Source: Streptomyces sp. NBC_01707 (lineage in GTDB: Bacteria > Actinomycetota > Actinomycetes > Streptomycetales > Streptomycetaceae). From it: a stretch of 64,000 nucleotides of DNA. The stretch lies in the NCBI RefSeq assembly GCF_041438805.1, contig NZ_CP109190.1, positions 5,766,001 to 5,830,000 on the forward strand. The letters run 5' to 3'. Position 1 is the first letter of the stretch; each line of letters starts with the position of its first letter. The translations under genes and the position numbers were made by a program. This document shows, in pieces, positions 53,082-61,385 of this stretch. The notes under the pieces are model-generated. The model saw only the letters and a program-made list of their open reading frames with translations. It did not search any database and was not told the origin of the DNA.

Positions 53082-53602
53082 GATGCCGCTCGAGCTGGGA
53101 CGCGGTGCCGCAGGGCCTGGACCTCGATGAGATCACTGCACCACGCATCCGCACCTGGCGTACCGAGCGGCTGTCGTCCACAGCCCTGCCGTGATTCCTC
53201 GGCAGGACCTGCAGAGCAGGCAACGGGGCCCCGCACCGTCACCACCCGACTGTACGAACGGCCTTGACGCCCTGGGCCGCGAGTGTGCGGATGCTTCCAG
53301 CCGGACGGCGGCGCGCGCCCCCGCTGCCGTCAACAGCTGCCGTCAGCGGCTCGTTCGGTGGCGCGTGAACGGGGGACCTTGCTGATGCGGTAGACCCCCT
53401 CCTCGCAAAGCGGCGCCCCCCGCTACTGGCCAGAACCCGGCGGCGGAAAAGTGATTGCCGCATATCCGTTCGCGACCGCTCACGCACCTCGGCAAACACC
53501 CGGCAAACGCCCGTCCAACACTCGCTTTGGTTGTCCCTACAACCTTCCAGCCCTTCCAGAGGTCTGGCGGCTGATCAGATCTTGATTCCCTGGGGGGAAC
53601 AC
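53082..53602. other. 521-base gap with a dispersed-repeat fragment
   Basis: 53252-53281 is nearly identical to 59196-59225 (GTACGAACGGCCTTGACGCC against GTACGAACGACCTTGACGCC, then CTGGGCCGCGA). Near 53494-53512, GGCAAACACCCGGCAAACGC contains a short tandem repeat. No gene supported. The gene promoter for 53603 should lie near 53520-53580. Confidence 0.45.
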
Positions 53603-55255
53603 ATGAGAAAACGCACCCTCTCGGCGCTGTGCACACTCGGCGCACTCGGTGGCGTGCTCGCGGCTCCGACGGCGGCACAGGCGGCCGACCCGCACCCGGC
53701 GGGCCCCTCGGTCCGGACCGACGAGACCCGGATCTACGTGGACTTCGGTACGCGCACGCTGCCGAAGGACCTGAAGGTGCTCCTGCGCAAGACGGGCACC
53801 GACACCCCGGTGGCGACCATCGATGAGTTCGGCTTCCTGGAGGACATGGACCCCTGCATGCCGTCCTGCCAGGACGACCCCGGTGAGACCGCCGTCGAGA
53901 CCACCCCGCTGCGCCTGGCGGACCTGGGCCGGTACGCGGTGGACGTCGAGTACGACGGCACCGAGGGTGAAACGATCCTCCACAAGGACGAGGCGATCTT
54001 CGACTACCACCTGATCCCGCAGGTCAAGACGTTCGAGGTGAGCGGGAAACCGGACCTGGAGCACAGGACGGTGACCGTCAAGGCGGACGCGACGCTGCGC
54101 GACCCGCGCGACGGCGCCGAGACGCCGATGGCGAACGGCCGGCTGGTGCTGGAGACGACGGCGACGAAGACGGGACTGACCACCGACGCCGCGGGTCATG
54201 TCGAGACGCCCTTCACTTTCACGGGCACGGAGAAGCACGACACGACGACGCGGCAGAACGACGTCAGGATGGTCCTCCGGCCGGCCGGCGCGAACGCCGC
54301 GCACGGTCTGACCCGCCAGGTCGAGGTCGGCTACACCACGACCGACATCACGCTGGACTCGCCCACGGTGAGGGGCGCGGACGGGACAGACGCCCCGTTG
54401 ACCGGCCGGGCCACCTACCGCGACAGCAACGGCGTCTCCAAGCCGGTCCCCGTCGGCACGCCCATGTCGGTGTACACCGTACGGACCTTCAAGACCGGGG
54501 AGGACGGGCGCTTCACCACCCAGGTCCCTGTCGACGGCACCCGACGGCAGACGATCGCCCTCCTCGGCACGCCATGGCTGTCCAACTCGTACGCGTACGT
54601 CAGCTCCGACCCGACGACGAGCGCGGGCTTCCACAGGCTCCCCACGGTCACTGTCAGCCGGTACAAGAAGGTCTCGGTGGCAGGCGTCTTCGACCGCTAC
54701 GACCTTCCGGCTTACACGACCCTGAAGGTGAACCTCCAGTTCAAGGCGAAGGGCACCACGACCTGGGTCACCAAGAAGACCATCGACAGCCCCGCCATCG
54801 CGGGCGACAGTTCCCGCACGGTCACGGCCGCGGACCTGCCCTACCAGGGCGTGGGCGTCTGGCGGTTCCAGTTCCCCGGCACCAAGCAGATCCCGGCCGG
54901 CCCCGCCCCGGAGTCGTACACGGTGTACCGCCAGATGACGGCCTTCCCGGAGTTCAACGCGAACCCCGAGCCGGTCAAGGCGGGCGCCCCCCTCACGATC
55001 ACCGGCAAGCTCAACACGAAGAACGAGGACAACGGGCAGTGGTCCGCGTTCGCCGGCGCGCGGATCGACATCTACTTCCGCGCGAAGGGCACGACCACCT
55101 GGCGCGGGGCCGGCGTCGCCGTGACGGGCAATGACGGCAAGTTCACGAAGACCTTCACGGCGGCCAAGGACGGCGACTGGCAGGCCAAGTACGAGGGCGA
55201 CGAATGGAGTCACTTCTACAGCTACAGCCGCCTGGACTTCGTGGACGTCCAGTGA
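53603..55255 (+). CDS. Secreted protein with Ig-like repeats
   Basis: 550 residues from ATG at 53603 with GGGGGG upstream. Signal peptide about 1-28 (ends AAQAA). The mature part is all beta: strands such as TVTVSRYKKVSVAGVFDRY, TTLKVNLQFKAKGTTTWVTKKT and GAPLTITGKLNTKNED, with a repeated KGTTTW block near 390 and 500, describe tandem Ig/YXWGXW-type domains. Common in Streptomyces surface proteins. No enzyme motif. It could bind a ligand or coat the cell. It ends before a hairpin at 55344. Confidence 0.83.
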   Translation: MRKRTLSALCTLGALGGVLAAPTAAQAADPHPAGPSVRTDETRIYVDFGTRTLPKDLKVLLRKTGTDTPVATIDEFGFLEDMDPCMPSCQDDPGETAVETTPLRLADLGRYAVDVEYDGTEGETILHKDEAIFDYHLIPQVKTFEVSGKPDLEHRTVTVKADATLRDPRDGAETPMANGRLVLETTATKTGLTTDAAGHVETPFTFTGTEKHDTTTRQNDVRMVLRPAGANAAHGLTRQVEVGYTTTDITLDSPTVRGADGTDAPLTGRATYRDSNGVSKPVPVGTPMSVYTVRTFKTGEDGRFTTQVPVDGTRRQTIALLGTPWLSNSYAYVSSDPTTSAGFHRLPTVTVSRYKKVSVAGVFDRYDLPAYTTLKVNLQFKAKGTTTWVTKKTIDSPAIAGDSSRTVTAADLPYQGVGVWRFQFPGTKQIPAGPAPESYTVYRQMTAFPEFNANPEPVKAGAPLTITGKLNTKNEDNGQWSAFAGARIDIYFRAKGTTTWRGAGVAVTGNDGKFTKTFTAAKDGDWQAKYEGDEWSHFYSYSRLDFVDVQ

Positions 55256-55343
55256 GCACGGCCCGCGTGGGGTGACCGCACCCGCCCGCTCGCGTCCCGG
55301 GGCTCTTCCGGCCAGCGGGCGGGCGGAGCCGCAGTGCGGCGAG

Positions 55344-55377
55344 GACGCCGCGCGGCCCTGATGCGACGCGCGGCGTC
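55344..55377 (+). terminator. 11-bp perfect hairpin after the Ig-like gene
   Basis: GACGCCGCGCG (55344-55354) pairs with CGCGCGGCGTC (55367-55377) around a 12-base loop, 88 bases after the stop. Confidence 0.6.
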
Positions 55378-55487
55378 ACGAGGGTGACAGCACCCCGACG
55401 ACCCCCAGCGCCGGGAGCAGCGCCATCGGTGCCCCGGCCGACCGGGTCTCCCGCACACCCGCGTGCGGTCCGGGGCCTTTTGCCTGG

Positions 55488-55529
55488 TGCCCCGGCAGGA
55501 TTCGAACCTGCGACACCCGCTTTGGGAGC
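55488..55529 (-). repeat. att-like tRNA-Arg 3'-half repeat c
   Basis: It matches repeats d and e except for one missing C in the acceptor run (TGCCCCGG) and GGGAGC in place of AGGAGT at the anticodon end. Left of it, GGTCCGGGGCCTTTTGCC (55467-55484) is the same as left of repeat d. Confidence 0.85.
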
Positions 55530-55665
55530 GAGGTGGGGCGAGTTGAGGTCTGACCTGCGGAACGCGGACTTCGGCGGCTGCTGGCTGTGGCCTCCGCCGG
55601 CAGCCGCTGTTCCCCGTGAGTTCCCGCCCGATCTGGCGCGGTTGTGGCACGAGGGAACTTCTGAA
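55530..55665. other. Short gap after repeat c
   Basis: 136 bases with no gene, ending in the stop of the minus-strand membrane protein. Confidence 0.35.
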
Positions 55666-56493
55666 CTATCGCGAACTCACTCGCGAGTCCTGTTGCCACC
55701 TCGGCCGCCGCACCCTCGCCGAGGACGCCGCCGCGCGCCGCTGCTGGCGCAGGAGTCGCGCCATCACTGCGCACACCACGACCGGCACGGTCACGAGCAC
55801 GGTCCACCATGGGATGCCGAGCCACCCCGACGCGGCCCCCACACCCACGCCGACGCAGATGTTGGTGAAGGCCAGCCACCTGCCGTACGGCTCCCAGACG
55901 AAGGGCGCGTAGGCGGTCGGCCTGGCCAGGCGGACCGCGCCGAATACCAGCGACTGGGCCGCGAGGAGTGCGACGAGGACGCCCATGGCAGCGTTCCCCT
56001 GGTGCTCGTCGCGAGGTGCGTCGGAGGTGTTCTGGCGGACGCCGTCCTTGCTGAGGACAACGATGTCGCGGCGCCAGCCGGTCGCGATGACCTCGTCACC
56101 CCGATGCAGCTCGTCGAAGAGCGGCCCGGAGTCGCTGAACCGCACGACCCTCTGCCAGGAGTCGTCGCCCTTGTCCTTGAGAGTTGCCTCGTAGTTCCTG
56201 GCCTTTCCTGCGAACGTGGACTCGGTCTTCGCGACGGTGAAGTGCCAGGTAGTGAGGCAGTCCTTCGCAGCCACCTCCTGCGGGGTCGCCTGCGCGGGGC
56301 ACGGCTCGGCTGCCCGGTAGTGCTCGTAGCGCTCCTGTTGGCCCGGCACCCACACCGTGAACGCCAGGTAGCTCAGCACCGCCCACAGCAGAGACAACAC
56401 GATCAGCGCCACGCCCGTGAGCCGCGGCCGGCCCGGCGACTTCCGGTCGGGACTGGCCTTCTTGCCCGCCGTGGCCCACGCCCGCTCTGCCAT
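55666..56493 (-). CDS. Four-helix membrane protein of unknown function
   Basis: 275 residues from ATG at 56493 with GGAGGGGG upstream on the minus strand. One membrane helix at about 27-50, a 110-residue extracytoplasmic domain with paired Cys (AEPCPAQ, KDCLTTW) and GDDSWQRVVRFSDSGPLFDELHRGDEV, then three more helices near 170-255 and a basic tail. This resembles Streptomyces envelope proteins with a DUF3592-like outer domain, but the match is not certain. It is the only gene of the 1.3-kb segment between repeats c and d. Confidence 0.7.
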   Translation of the reverse strand: MAERAWATAGKKASPDRKSPGRPRLTGVALIVLSLLWAVLSYLAFTVWVPGQQERYEHYRAAEPCPAQATPQEVAAKDCLTTWHFTVAKTESTFAGKARNYEATLKDKGDDSWQRVVRFSDSGPLFDELHRGDEVIATGWRRDIVVLSKDGVRQNTSDAPRDEHQGNAAMGVLVALLAAQSLVFGAVRLARPTAYAPFVWEPYGRWLAFTNICVGVGVGAASGWLGIPWWTVLVTVPVVVCAVMARLLRQQRRAAASSARVRRPRWQQDSRVSSR

Positions 56494-56569
56494 CGCTGAC
56501 CCCCTCCACCCGGTTTTCATGAGCTGGAGCAGGCATAGCACCGCTTGCCTGCTCCATCAACCAACCATT

Positions 56570-56657
56570 CACCCCAGCTCCCATCCCGTACGCCGTCGAC
56601 CCACACACCGTGGAGCGGGCCTGGTTCAGGGCGTCAAGGTGGAGCGCGCCACTGCAC
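56570..56657. repeat. Dispersed repeat, copy 1
   Basis: It matches 59111-59199 at roughly 85-90% by eye; shared pieces include ACCCCAGCTCCCATCCCGT, GTGGAGCGGG and TTCAGGGCGTCAAGGTGGAG. The second hairpin arm seen in copy 2 is lost here. It lies 170 bases left of repeat d. Confidence 0.7.
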
Positions 56658-56782
56658 GAACGACTGTGAGGATTGGTCATCGCACCGCTCGGCGGCCTCG
56701 TCGCACTGGGGCACGTCATGAAGCCCGCGCGATGAGTCGGCCTGCTCGCATTGAGACGCGACTGTCGTCAAATGGTGCCGTC

Positions 56783-56818
56783 AAAAGGCCCCGGACCATG
56801 ATCGGTCCGGGGCCTTTT
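56783..56818 (-). terminator. 15-bp perfect terminator hairpin next to repeat d
   Basis: AAAAGGCCCCGGACC (56783-56797) and its exact complement (56804-56818) flank ATGATC. Transcription leftwards through the tRNA 3' end would meet it 7 bases after the acceptor, so it is most simply the native tRNA terminator. Halves of it also sit by repeats a and c. Confidence 0.85.
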
Positions 56819-56824
56819 GCCTGG

Positions 56825-56867
56825 TGCCCCCGGCAGGATTCGAACCTGCGACACCCGCTTTAGGAGT
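56825..56867 (-). repeat. att-like tRNA-Arg 3'-half repeat d (left end of the Int element)
   Basis: On the minus strand it reads ACTCCTAAAGCGG (anticodon loop with CCU), the variable arm, GCAGGTTCGAATCCTGC (T-arm) and CGGGGGCA (acceptor end). Identical to repeat e. Confidence 0.9.
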
Positions 56868-57317
56868 TCGATCCACCCGCTGCCTGTCGGGCTCCACCCG
56901 TGCACGCTCTGACCATTCGCGACCGCTGAACGCTGCGGCTGTCCGTAGTCGTTGATGTCAACGCTGGATGTCAGCGGAACAGCTCCGGCATTGGGCAGAC
57001 CTCCACCGGTGGATCCGGGCTCATTCGCAGCGCGGTGAGGATCGGCCGTGCCGCCTCCTTCTTCCCACACGAGGATGTCAGAGTGCTTACCAGCCACCGG
57101 CCACAACTATGGGTGACGGCGCCAGGATCAGCGACCCACGGTGAGATATTGCCGCAATGTAAACAAATCAGACGTTCCAGGATGCAGAAATATCCAGACA
57201 GGGCCCACAGATCAGACAGACGGGCTTTCAGCCAACCGGTTTCACCACGCTTTACAGCCAGGCATATGCCATTCGATGATCCCAGTCCCCACACGGGGAA
57301 TCACTGGGAGGGGTTTC
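56868..57317. other. 450-base gap; AT-richer promoter region of the Lcn972-like gene
   Basis: No gene supported. From about 57130 to 57300 the sequence is clearly poorer in GC (GCAATGTAAACAAATCAG) than the genome, consistent with acquired DNA and with the promoter of the secreted peptide gene. Confidence 0.5.
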
Positions 57318-57815
57318 ATGAAGATCACCGGTAGATCCGTCGCTTTCACCATCGCTGGCGCAGCTCTGGCTGTTGGCGGCCTCGTGGCGCCGGCCACCGC
57401 GGACAGTTCTCAGCTCAGCGCGTCTGCGATCGCGAGCACCCCCGGAGCTACCGTCACCGTCCACCATCGTGGGGACGGCACCCAGCCGCCCGCAGAGCTG
57501 GGTAACCCCTCTGAGTGGGGTGTGGTGACGATCAAGATGGACGCTGCGGCGGGCTCCGTTAGCCCGCTGTCTGAGGCCTGCGTCAGTGCCAGTGGCGGCA
57601 ACTGGTGTTACGGCTGGTACACCACGGAAGTCAGCACCGGGGTATTCAATAAGTACTGCTACTCGAACTACTACCATTACACGAAGAGCCACGCGTCCAC
57701 GGTGAAGATCGCTGGCGGCACGAGGAAAGATACCGCTCCAGCCAACGCCACCTCTAACGCCCACCTCACTGCGGGTCTCGCCTACACCTGCTCTACGTAC
57801 TACAGCATCGATTAG
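57318..57815 (+). CDS. Lactococcin 972-family bacteriocin-like secreted protein
   Basis: 165 residues from ATG at 57318 with GGGAGGGG upstream. Signal peptide about 1-29 (hydrophobic core, APATA/DS). The mature C-terminal half has the Lcn972 layout: GGNWCYGW, then YSNYYHYTKSHASTV, a short polar linker, and a final AYTCSTYY. Lactococcin 972 itself is a lipid II-binding inhibitor of septum formation in lactococci. This protein is longer and has four Cys residues. Active Lcn972 systems also have a large membrane immunity protein and an ABC transporter; here only a small membrane protein follows. Base composition is lower in GC than its neighbours. Confidence 0.75.
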   Translation: MKITGRSVAFTIAGAALAVGGLVAPATADSSQLSASAIASTPGATVTVHHRGDGTQPPAELGNPSEWGVVTIKMDAAAGSVSPLSEACVSASGGNWCYGWYTTEVSTGVFNKYCYSNYYHYTKSHASTVKIAGGTRKDTAPANATSNAHLTAGLAYTCSTYYSID

Positions 57816-57958
57816 GCTCTGATCCCCGCACCGATCAGTAACTCCATGCAGGGTGCGGTCGGTTGGTGTGCCGCTCGGGGGCTGGTCCGTTGCCCGCGCA
57901 GTCCCCGAGTAGTACCACCTCCACCTCTGGCTTAATCACGGAACGGGGAAGAGGGATC

Positions 57959-58600
57959 ATGCGCTTTCCGCGCACTAGTGTTGCACCGATCGCTGTGTCT
58001 ATCGGGACGGGTTTGCTACTTGGCCTAGCGGGTCCCGTTGCCGGAAAGTTGGACAACGCCGTTTGTGTCACCCTAAGTGTGGTCCTTTCCGGAGGGTGGC
58101 CGTGGGCCTGTTATGCATTCTTGGTGGGCTATTTCCGCCGATCCAAAATTGAGTCAGCACTGCTGTCATCTTTGGGGTTGGCTATCGGTGTGGTTGCATA
58201 CTACCTCTTTAAGGACATGTACCCCGCTATCCCGGCCGGGCTGGAATCGGGCGCCTCCGGCGAAGGGCTTTCCTCTCGGATTCTCGTGTGGGGAATAGCG
58301 GCGTTCATTTTCGGTGCCCCCGTGGGGCTCGTGGGAAATCTGGCACGGACTCCCGGAATTGGCGGCCTATTTTTCCGCCTCCTTATTCCGCTGACCGCCT
58401 ACATTGAGACCTCTCAGCGCTTGCACACAGAAGCGGACTCGCAGGGTGCGATTGTCGGAATTACCTGGACCGTGATCCGCGTCACCGCATGCGTTGTCGG
58501 CGTGTCTCTTGTGGGGCACACGGTATGGAGCTGGTGGCGTGATCGGCGCAACCGACCCGAAGACCGGCAAGGAGTCGGCGTGCCAGTCAATCACCCCTGA
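57959..58600 (+). CDS. Membrane protein with foreign codon use, next to the Lcn972-like gene
   Basis: 213 residues, ATG at 57959 with GGGGAAGAGGG upstream. About five or six membrane helices and a short basic tail (WWRDRRNRPEDRQ). Codon use is unlike the genome: CTA, TCT, ATT, GTT and AAT are frequent. This indicates recent transfer from a lower-GC source. It resembles no transporter I know. Position, 144 bases after the bacteriocin-like gene in the same direction, makes immunity to the peptide a testable idea. Confidence 0.72.
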   Translation: MRFPRTSVAPIAVSIGTGLLLGLAGPVAGKLDNAVCVTLSVVLSGGWPWACYAFLVGYFRRSKIESALLSSLGLAIGVVAYYLFKDMYPAIPAGLESGASGEGLSSRILVWGIAAFIFGAPVGLVGNLARTPGIGGLFFRLLIPLTAYIETSQRLHTEADSQGAIVGITWTVIRVTACVVGVSLVGHTVWSWWRDRRNRPEDRQGVGVPVNHP

Positions 58601-58730
58601 CGCATCGTCCGTGCGTGGTGATGCCCCAATGGGGTCCCGTGGCGTCTACATGCCGGGCAAATCCGCCAGGATTCGCCGACGATCGGTCCCGTTGGTGTCA
58701 GCCGCTGATGTCATCGCCAGATGGACCCGT

Positions 58731-59000
58731 TCAGGAGGCCGGGCCGGTGTCCGTACGTACGTACCCGATGGCGACGAGTCCCGCTCCGATGACAGCGGCA
58801 GTCGGAGACCAGAATGCGCCCCATACAAGCAGGAGGGCGCCTGCCCCCCACACCCTTGGCCGCCTGACGTGCCGCTGTAGCCAGCGGCCGGGGACTCGTC
58901 CGAGGAACAGGGCATGGATGCCGAGTACGGCACCCGTCAGTGCAAGCGCGATCGCTACGAACAGCGCGCCGAGCACCATAGCCCCAAAAGCCAATCCCAC
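58731..59000 (-). CDS. Small membrane protein
   Basis: 89 residues from GTG at 59000 with TAAGGGGGT upstream on the minus strand. Two or three membrane helices: MVLGALFVAIALALTGAVLGIHALFLG, then VWGAGALLLVWGAFW and AAVIGAGLVAIGYV. Basic loop between them. Similar small membrane proteins occur in actinomycete integrative elements, where some (Spd) help plasmid spread; that role is only a guess here. Confidence 0.7.
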   Translation of the reverse strand: MGLAFGAMVLGALFVAIALALTGAVLGIHALFLGRVPGRWLQRHVRRPRVWGAGALLLVWGAFWSPTAAVIGAGLVAIGYVRTDTGPAS

Positions 59001-59576
59001 GGCCTACCCCCTTAACGCCACCCTTCGGCGGCTGGCCCAGTGTGGCAGAGGGAGCGACCGCCCGAGAGTGGTTGAGGCGGCAGCGTTCGCCGCTCTGCTC
59101 AACCCACCACTCACCCCAGCTCCCATCCCGTCCGCCTTCGGCCAACACACTGTGGAGCGGGCGTGGTTCAGGGCGTCAAGGTGGAGCGCGCCACCGTACG
59201 AACGACCTTGACGCCCTGGGCCGCGACTGCTCGGCTCTGCCTGGGGCGAAGGTGGTCGGGATGGGAGCCCACCACGCTCACCACGAATCTGCCGGTACCC
59301 GCGAACGGCGTCCCGACCCATCCCGGAGTCTGAGCGCCCCGCCGGAGGCATGTCCCTGAGCCGCGGACGACTTCCTCGCTCCCACCCGCAGCACGTAGCG
59401 CGCCGCCTGGCGCGGCCAGCCGGGGCGAAGACAGAGGCGGGCCGCGCCGCTGAGGCGGCGCGCACCCGCGCCGTGCGCGGGTCTTGATGAAGTAGGGAAA
59501 CTCTTACCGCGCTCATGGCCCGTGGGGCTCCATGAGAGCTGTCTGCAGACCAACCACCTGAGCTACGGTGCGATTC
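59001..59576. other. Gap holding dispersed repeat copy 2 and a 14-bp hairpin
   Basis: 59111-59199 repeats 56570-56657. Inside, CAGGGCGTCAAGGT (59169-59182) and ACCTTGACGCCCTG (59205-59218) form a perfect 14-bp stem with a 22-base loop, a likely terminator in either direction. From 59220 to 59576 no gene is supported, although short frames on the minus strand are Arg/Ala-rich. Confidence 0.6.
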
Positions 59577-60134
59577 ATGCCTTCCGTATTGGACACACCC
59601 CAGGGAGCGGCCGAGCTGGCCGAGTCGCTGTTGCCGCCGCTTGGGAATCGCTGGCTTCACACGCAAGCTGTCGCGCAACGTGCTCGCCAGGCATCGGCGG
59701 CTGTGCCAGCGGATGAGCGGGATCTGCTCGTTGCCGCTGCGTGGCTCCATGACATCGGATACGCCCCAGAGCTGCGGGATACCGGCTTCCACCCCATCGA
59801 TGGTGCTCGTTACCTGGAAACCCTCGGGGCGCCGTCACGCCTCGTGCGACTGGTCGCCCATCACTCCGGCGCCGTCTACGAGGCAGAGCAACGCGGGCTC
59901 TCCGCTGAGCTGGACGTGTACGAGCGGGAGGACTCCCCGCTTCTGGACGCGCTCATCTACGCCGACATGACGACGGGGCCCGCTGGCCAGCCCTTCGACT
60001 TCGGCCGGCGGATTGATGAAATCTTGGTCCGCTACGAGCCGGGCGGCGAGGTGCACACCGCGATCAGCAAGGCGCGGCCGTACCTGGGTGCCGCTGTAGA
60101 GCGGACCCGTACGCGGCTCTCCGCTGGTTCGTGA
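59577..60134 (+). CDS. HD-domain phosphohydrolase
   Basis: 185 residues from ATG at 59577 (a GTG at 59568 would add three). The metal-site residues of the HD superfamily are all present: H28 in WLHTQAV, H58-D59 in AAWLHDIGY, and D130 in ALIYADM. The nearby RLVAHHSGA adds two more His. Small HD proteins hydrolyse phosphate esters of nucleotides, including dNTPs and signalling nucleotides. Its place in a mobile element, near a Nudix gene, hints at control of nucleotides during element transfer or phage attack, unproven. Confidence 0.87.
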   Translation: MPSVLDTPQGAAELAESLLPPLGNRWLHTQAVAQRARQASAAVPADERDLLVAAAWLHDIGYAPELRDTGFHPIDGARYLETLGAPSRLVRLVAHHSGAVYEAEQRGLSAELDVYEREDSPLLDALIYADMTTGPAGQPFDFGRRIDEILVRYEPGGEVHTAISKARPYLGAAVERTRTRLSAGS

Positions 60135-60143
60135 GGACTCCGC

Positions 60144-60476
60144 ATGTCTGATCAAGTCCGATCCCCCGCGCACCATGCAGTCGAGCATGAGGACGTGGAG
60201 ACTTTGGCCCAGCTGCTCGACGCCGGGGCAGACCCTAACGAGGTCGACGGCAGTTTGACGCTGCTTACCCATGCCATCGACATCGAGGGGGATGGAGCCC
60301 AGCAGCAGGGGGAGCCTCTCACCGTGCACACCACGGCAGTGCTCTTGGCCTACGGCGCAGATCCTCAATTGGTCGATCCCCAAGGGAATACGCCCATGTC
60401 GATCGCTGAGGAATACGGGCATGAACTCGCGATCCGTCTCCTACGCAGGTACCTGGCTGGCAACCTCTTGCGTTAG
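60144..60476 (+). CDS. Ankyrin-repeat protein
   Basis: 110 residues, ATG at 60144. Two recognisable repeats: PAHHAVEHEDVETLAQLLDAGADPNEVDG (about 8-36) and LTVHTTAVLLAYGADPQLVDPQGNTPMSIAEEYGHELAIRLL (about 59-100). Ankyrin stacks bind partner proteins. It starts 9 bases after the HD gene, so the two are probably one transcript and may form a complex. It overlaps the convergent Nudix gene by 4 bases. Confidence 0.85.
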   Translation: MSDQVRSPAHHAVEHEDVETLAQLLDAGADPNEVDGSLTLLTHAIDIEGDGAQQQGEPLTVHTTAVLLAYGADPQLVDPQGNTPMSIAEEYGHELAIRLLRRYLAGNLLR

Positions 60477-60943
60477 CCGATGTAAGGCTCGGATCGGCGC
60501 GCTTGGCCGTGCTCGATCCGCATCTGCATGGACGGATGGATGTTCAGCCCGTCCAACCTGTCGGGGGCGACGAAGGCGACTTCTTTGCTCTCGCTGCTTG
60601 TCCGTAGCTCGCCGCCGACGATGCGGGCCGTGAAGCAGATCGAGAACTGTTGTCGTACCTCGCCGTCGTCATACGCCATAACGTGCGCGGGGTTGGTGTA
60701 GAGGCCGACCAGTCCGGTCACCTCTACGTCGAACCCCGTCTCTTCCTTCGTCTCGCGTACCGCGGCATCGGCAACCGACTCGCCGACGTCGACCCCGCCG
60801 CCCGGCAAGGCCCACAGATCGTTGTCGGTCTTGTGGATCAGTAGGACTTCCCCGGCCTCGTTCAGGGCCACGACCGTCACCGAAGGGACGATGCTGTTCG
60901 CCTTCGGAGCGTTCGGATCGTTGATGTAGTCGACGCGGGCCAT
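60473..60943 (-). CDS. Nudix hydrolase, possible Pif-like immunity factor
   Basis: 156 residues from ATG at 60943. The Nudix box is complete: G49-x5-E55-x7-R63-E64-T65-x-E67-E68-x-G70-F71. It hydrolyses nucleoside diphosphates linked to another group. In pSAM2, the Nudix protein Pif blocks redundant conjugation between element-bearing cells, and genes of this type travel with RepSA-type elements. The Xis, Int and RepSA remnant beside it make a Pif-like role plausible; house-cleaning of damaged nucleotides is the alternative. Confidence 0.9.
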   Translation of the reverse strand: MARVDYINDPNAPKANSIVPSVTVVALNEAGEVLLIHKTDNDLWALPGGGVDVGESVADAAVRETKEETGFDVEVTGLVGLYTNPAHVMAYDDGEVRQQFSICFTARIVGGELRTSSESKEVAFVAPDRLDGLNIHPSMQMRIEHGQARRSEPYIG

Positions 60944-60977
60944 GTCTCCAGCGTCGCACGTCCGTCGTCCGGCCTCC

Positions 60978-61385
60978 CTAGGCGGGGCGACCTCGCTCCC
61001 ATGCGTAGTCGAAGCTCCGCATGTAGTGGCGGAAAGTGCGGGCGCCGGGGATGTAGCGGAAGTGCAGCACCGGGTTCTGCCCTGCGGGTGCTCCGAGGAC
61101 GTGCGGATTCACCAACACGTCGTCGTCGAAGCGGTAGATGGAGTTGTACAAGATCGTGTCGTGCAACCGGACCTCGATGCCTGGCGTCGTGGCCACCGGT
61201 TTGAGGTAACGGCCGGTGATCCGGGCGCGGGCGGCAAGGTCGTCGCCGATGCCTTCTTCCTCGCCTCGCTGGCGCAACATCGCCGAGTCCGGATCGCCGA
61301 GCAATATCCGCACTTCAGCCCCGCTCTTGGCCTTGTCGGCCAATTGGCTGGGAAGGTCCTCGCCGTGCCAGGCGTGTGGGGTCGC
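60978..61385 (-). pseudogene. Truncated XRE/DUF5919-type regulator (C-terminal part)
   Basis: The coding-like part reads SQLADKAKSGAEVRILLGDPDS, then RFDDDVLVNPHVLGAPAG and FRHYMRSFDYAWERG, the C-terminal (DUF5919) domain of helix-turn-helix regulators common beside Nudix genes in Streptomyces elements. The N-terminal DNA-binding part is missing: upstream of about 61385 the sequence switches to the RepSA gene on the other strand. It is a gene broken by deletion, probably the element's own regulator. Confidence 0.75.

Noticed and set aside
53460..53520. CRISPR-like short repeats (GGCAAAC copies)
   Set aside because: Only two short copies with no spacers of equal length; no cas genes in the window.
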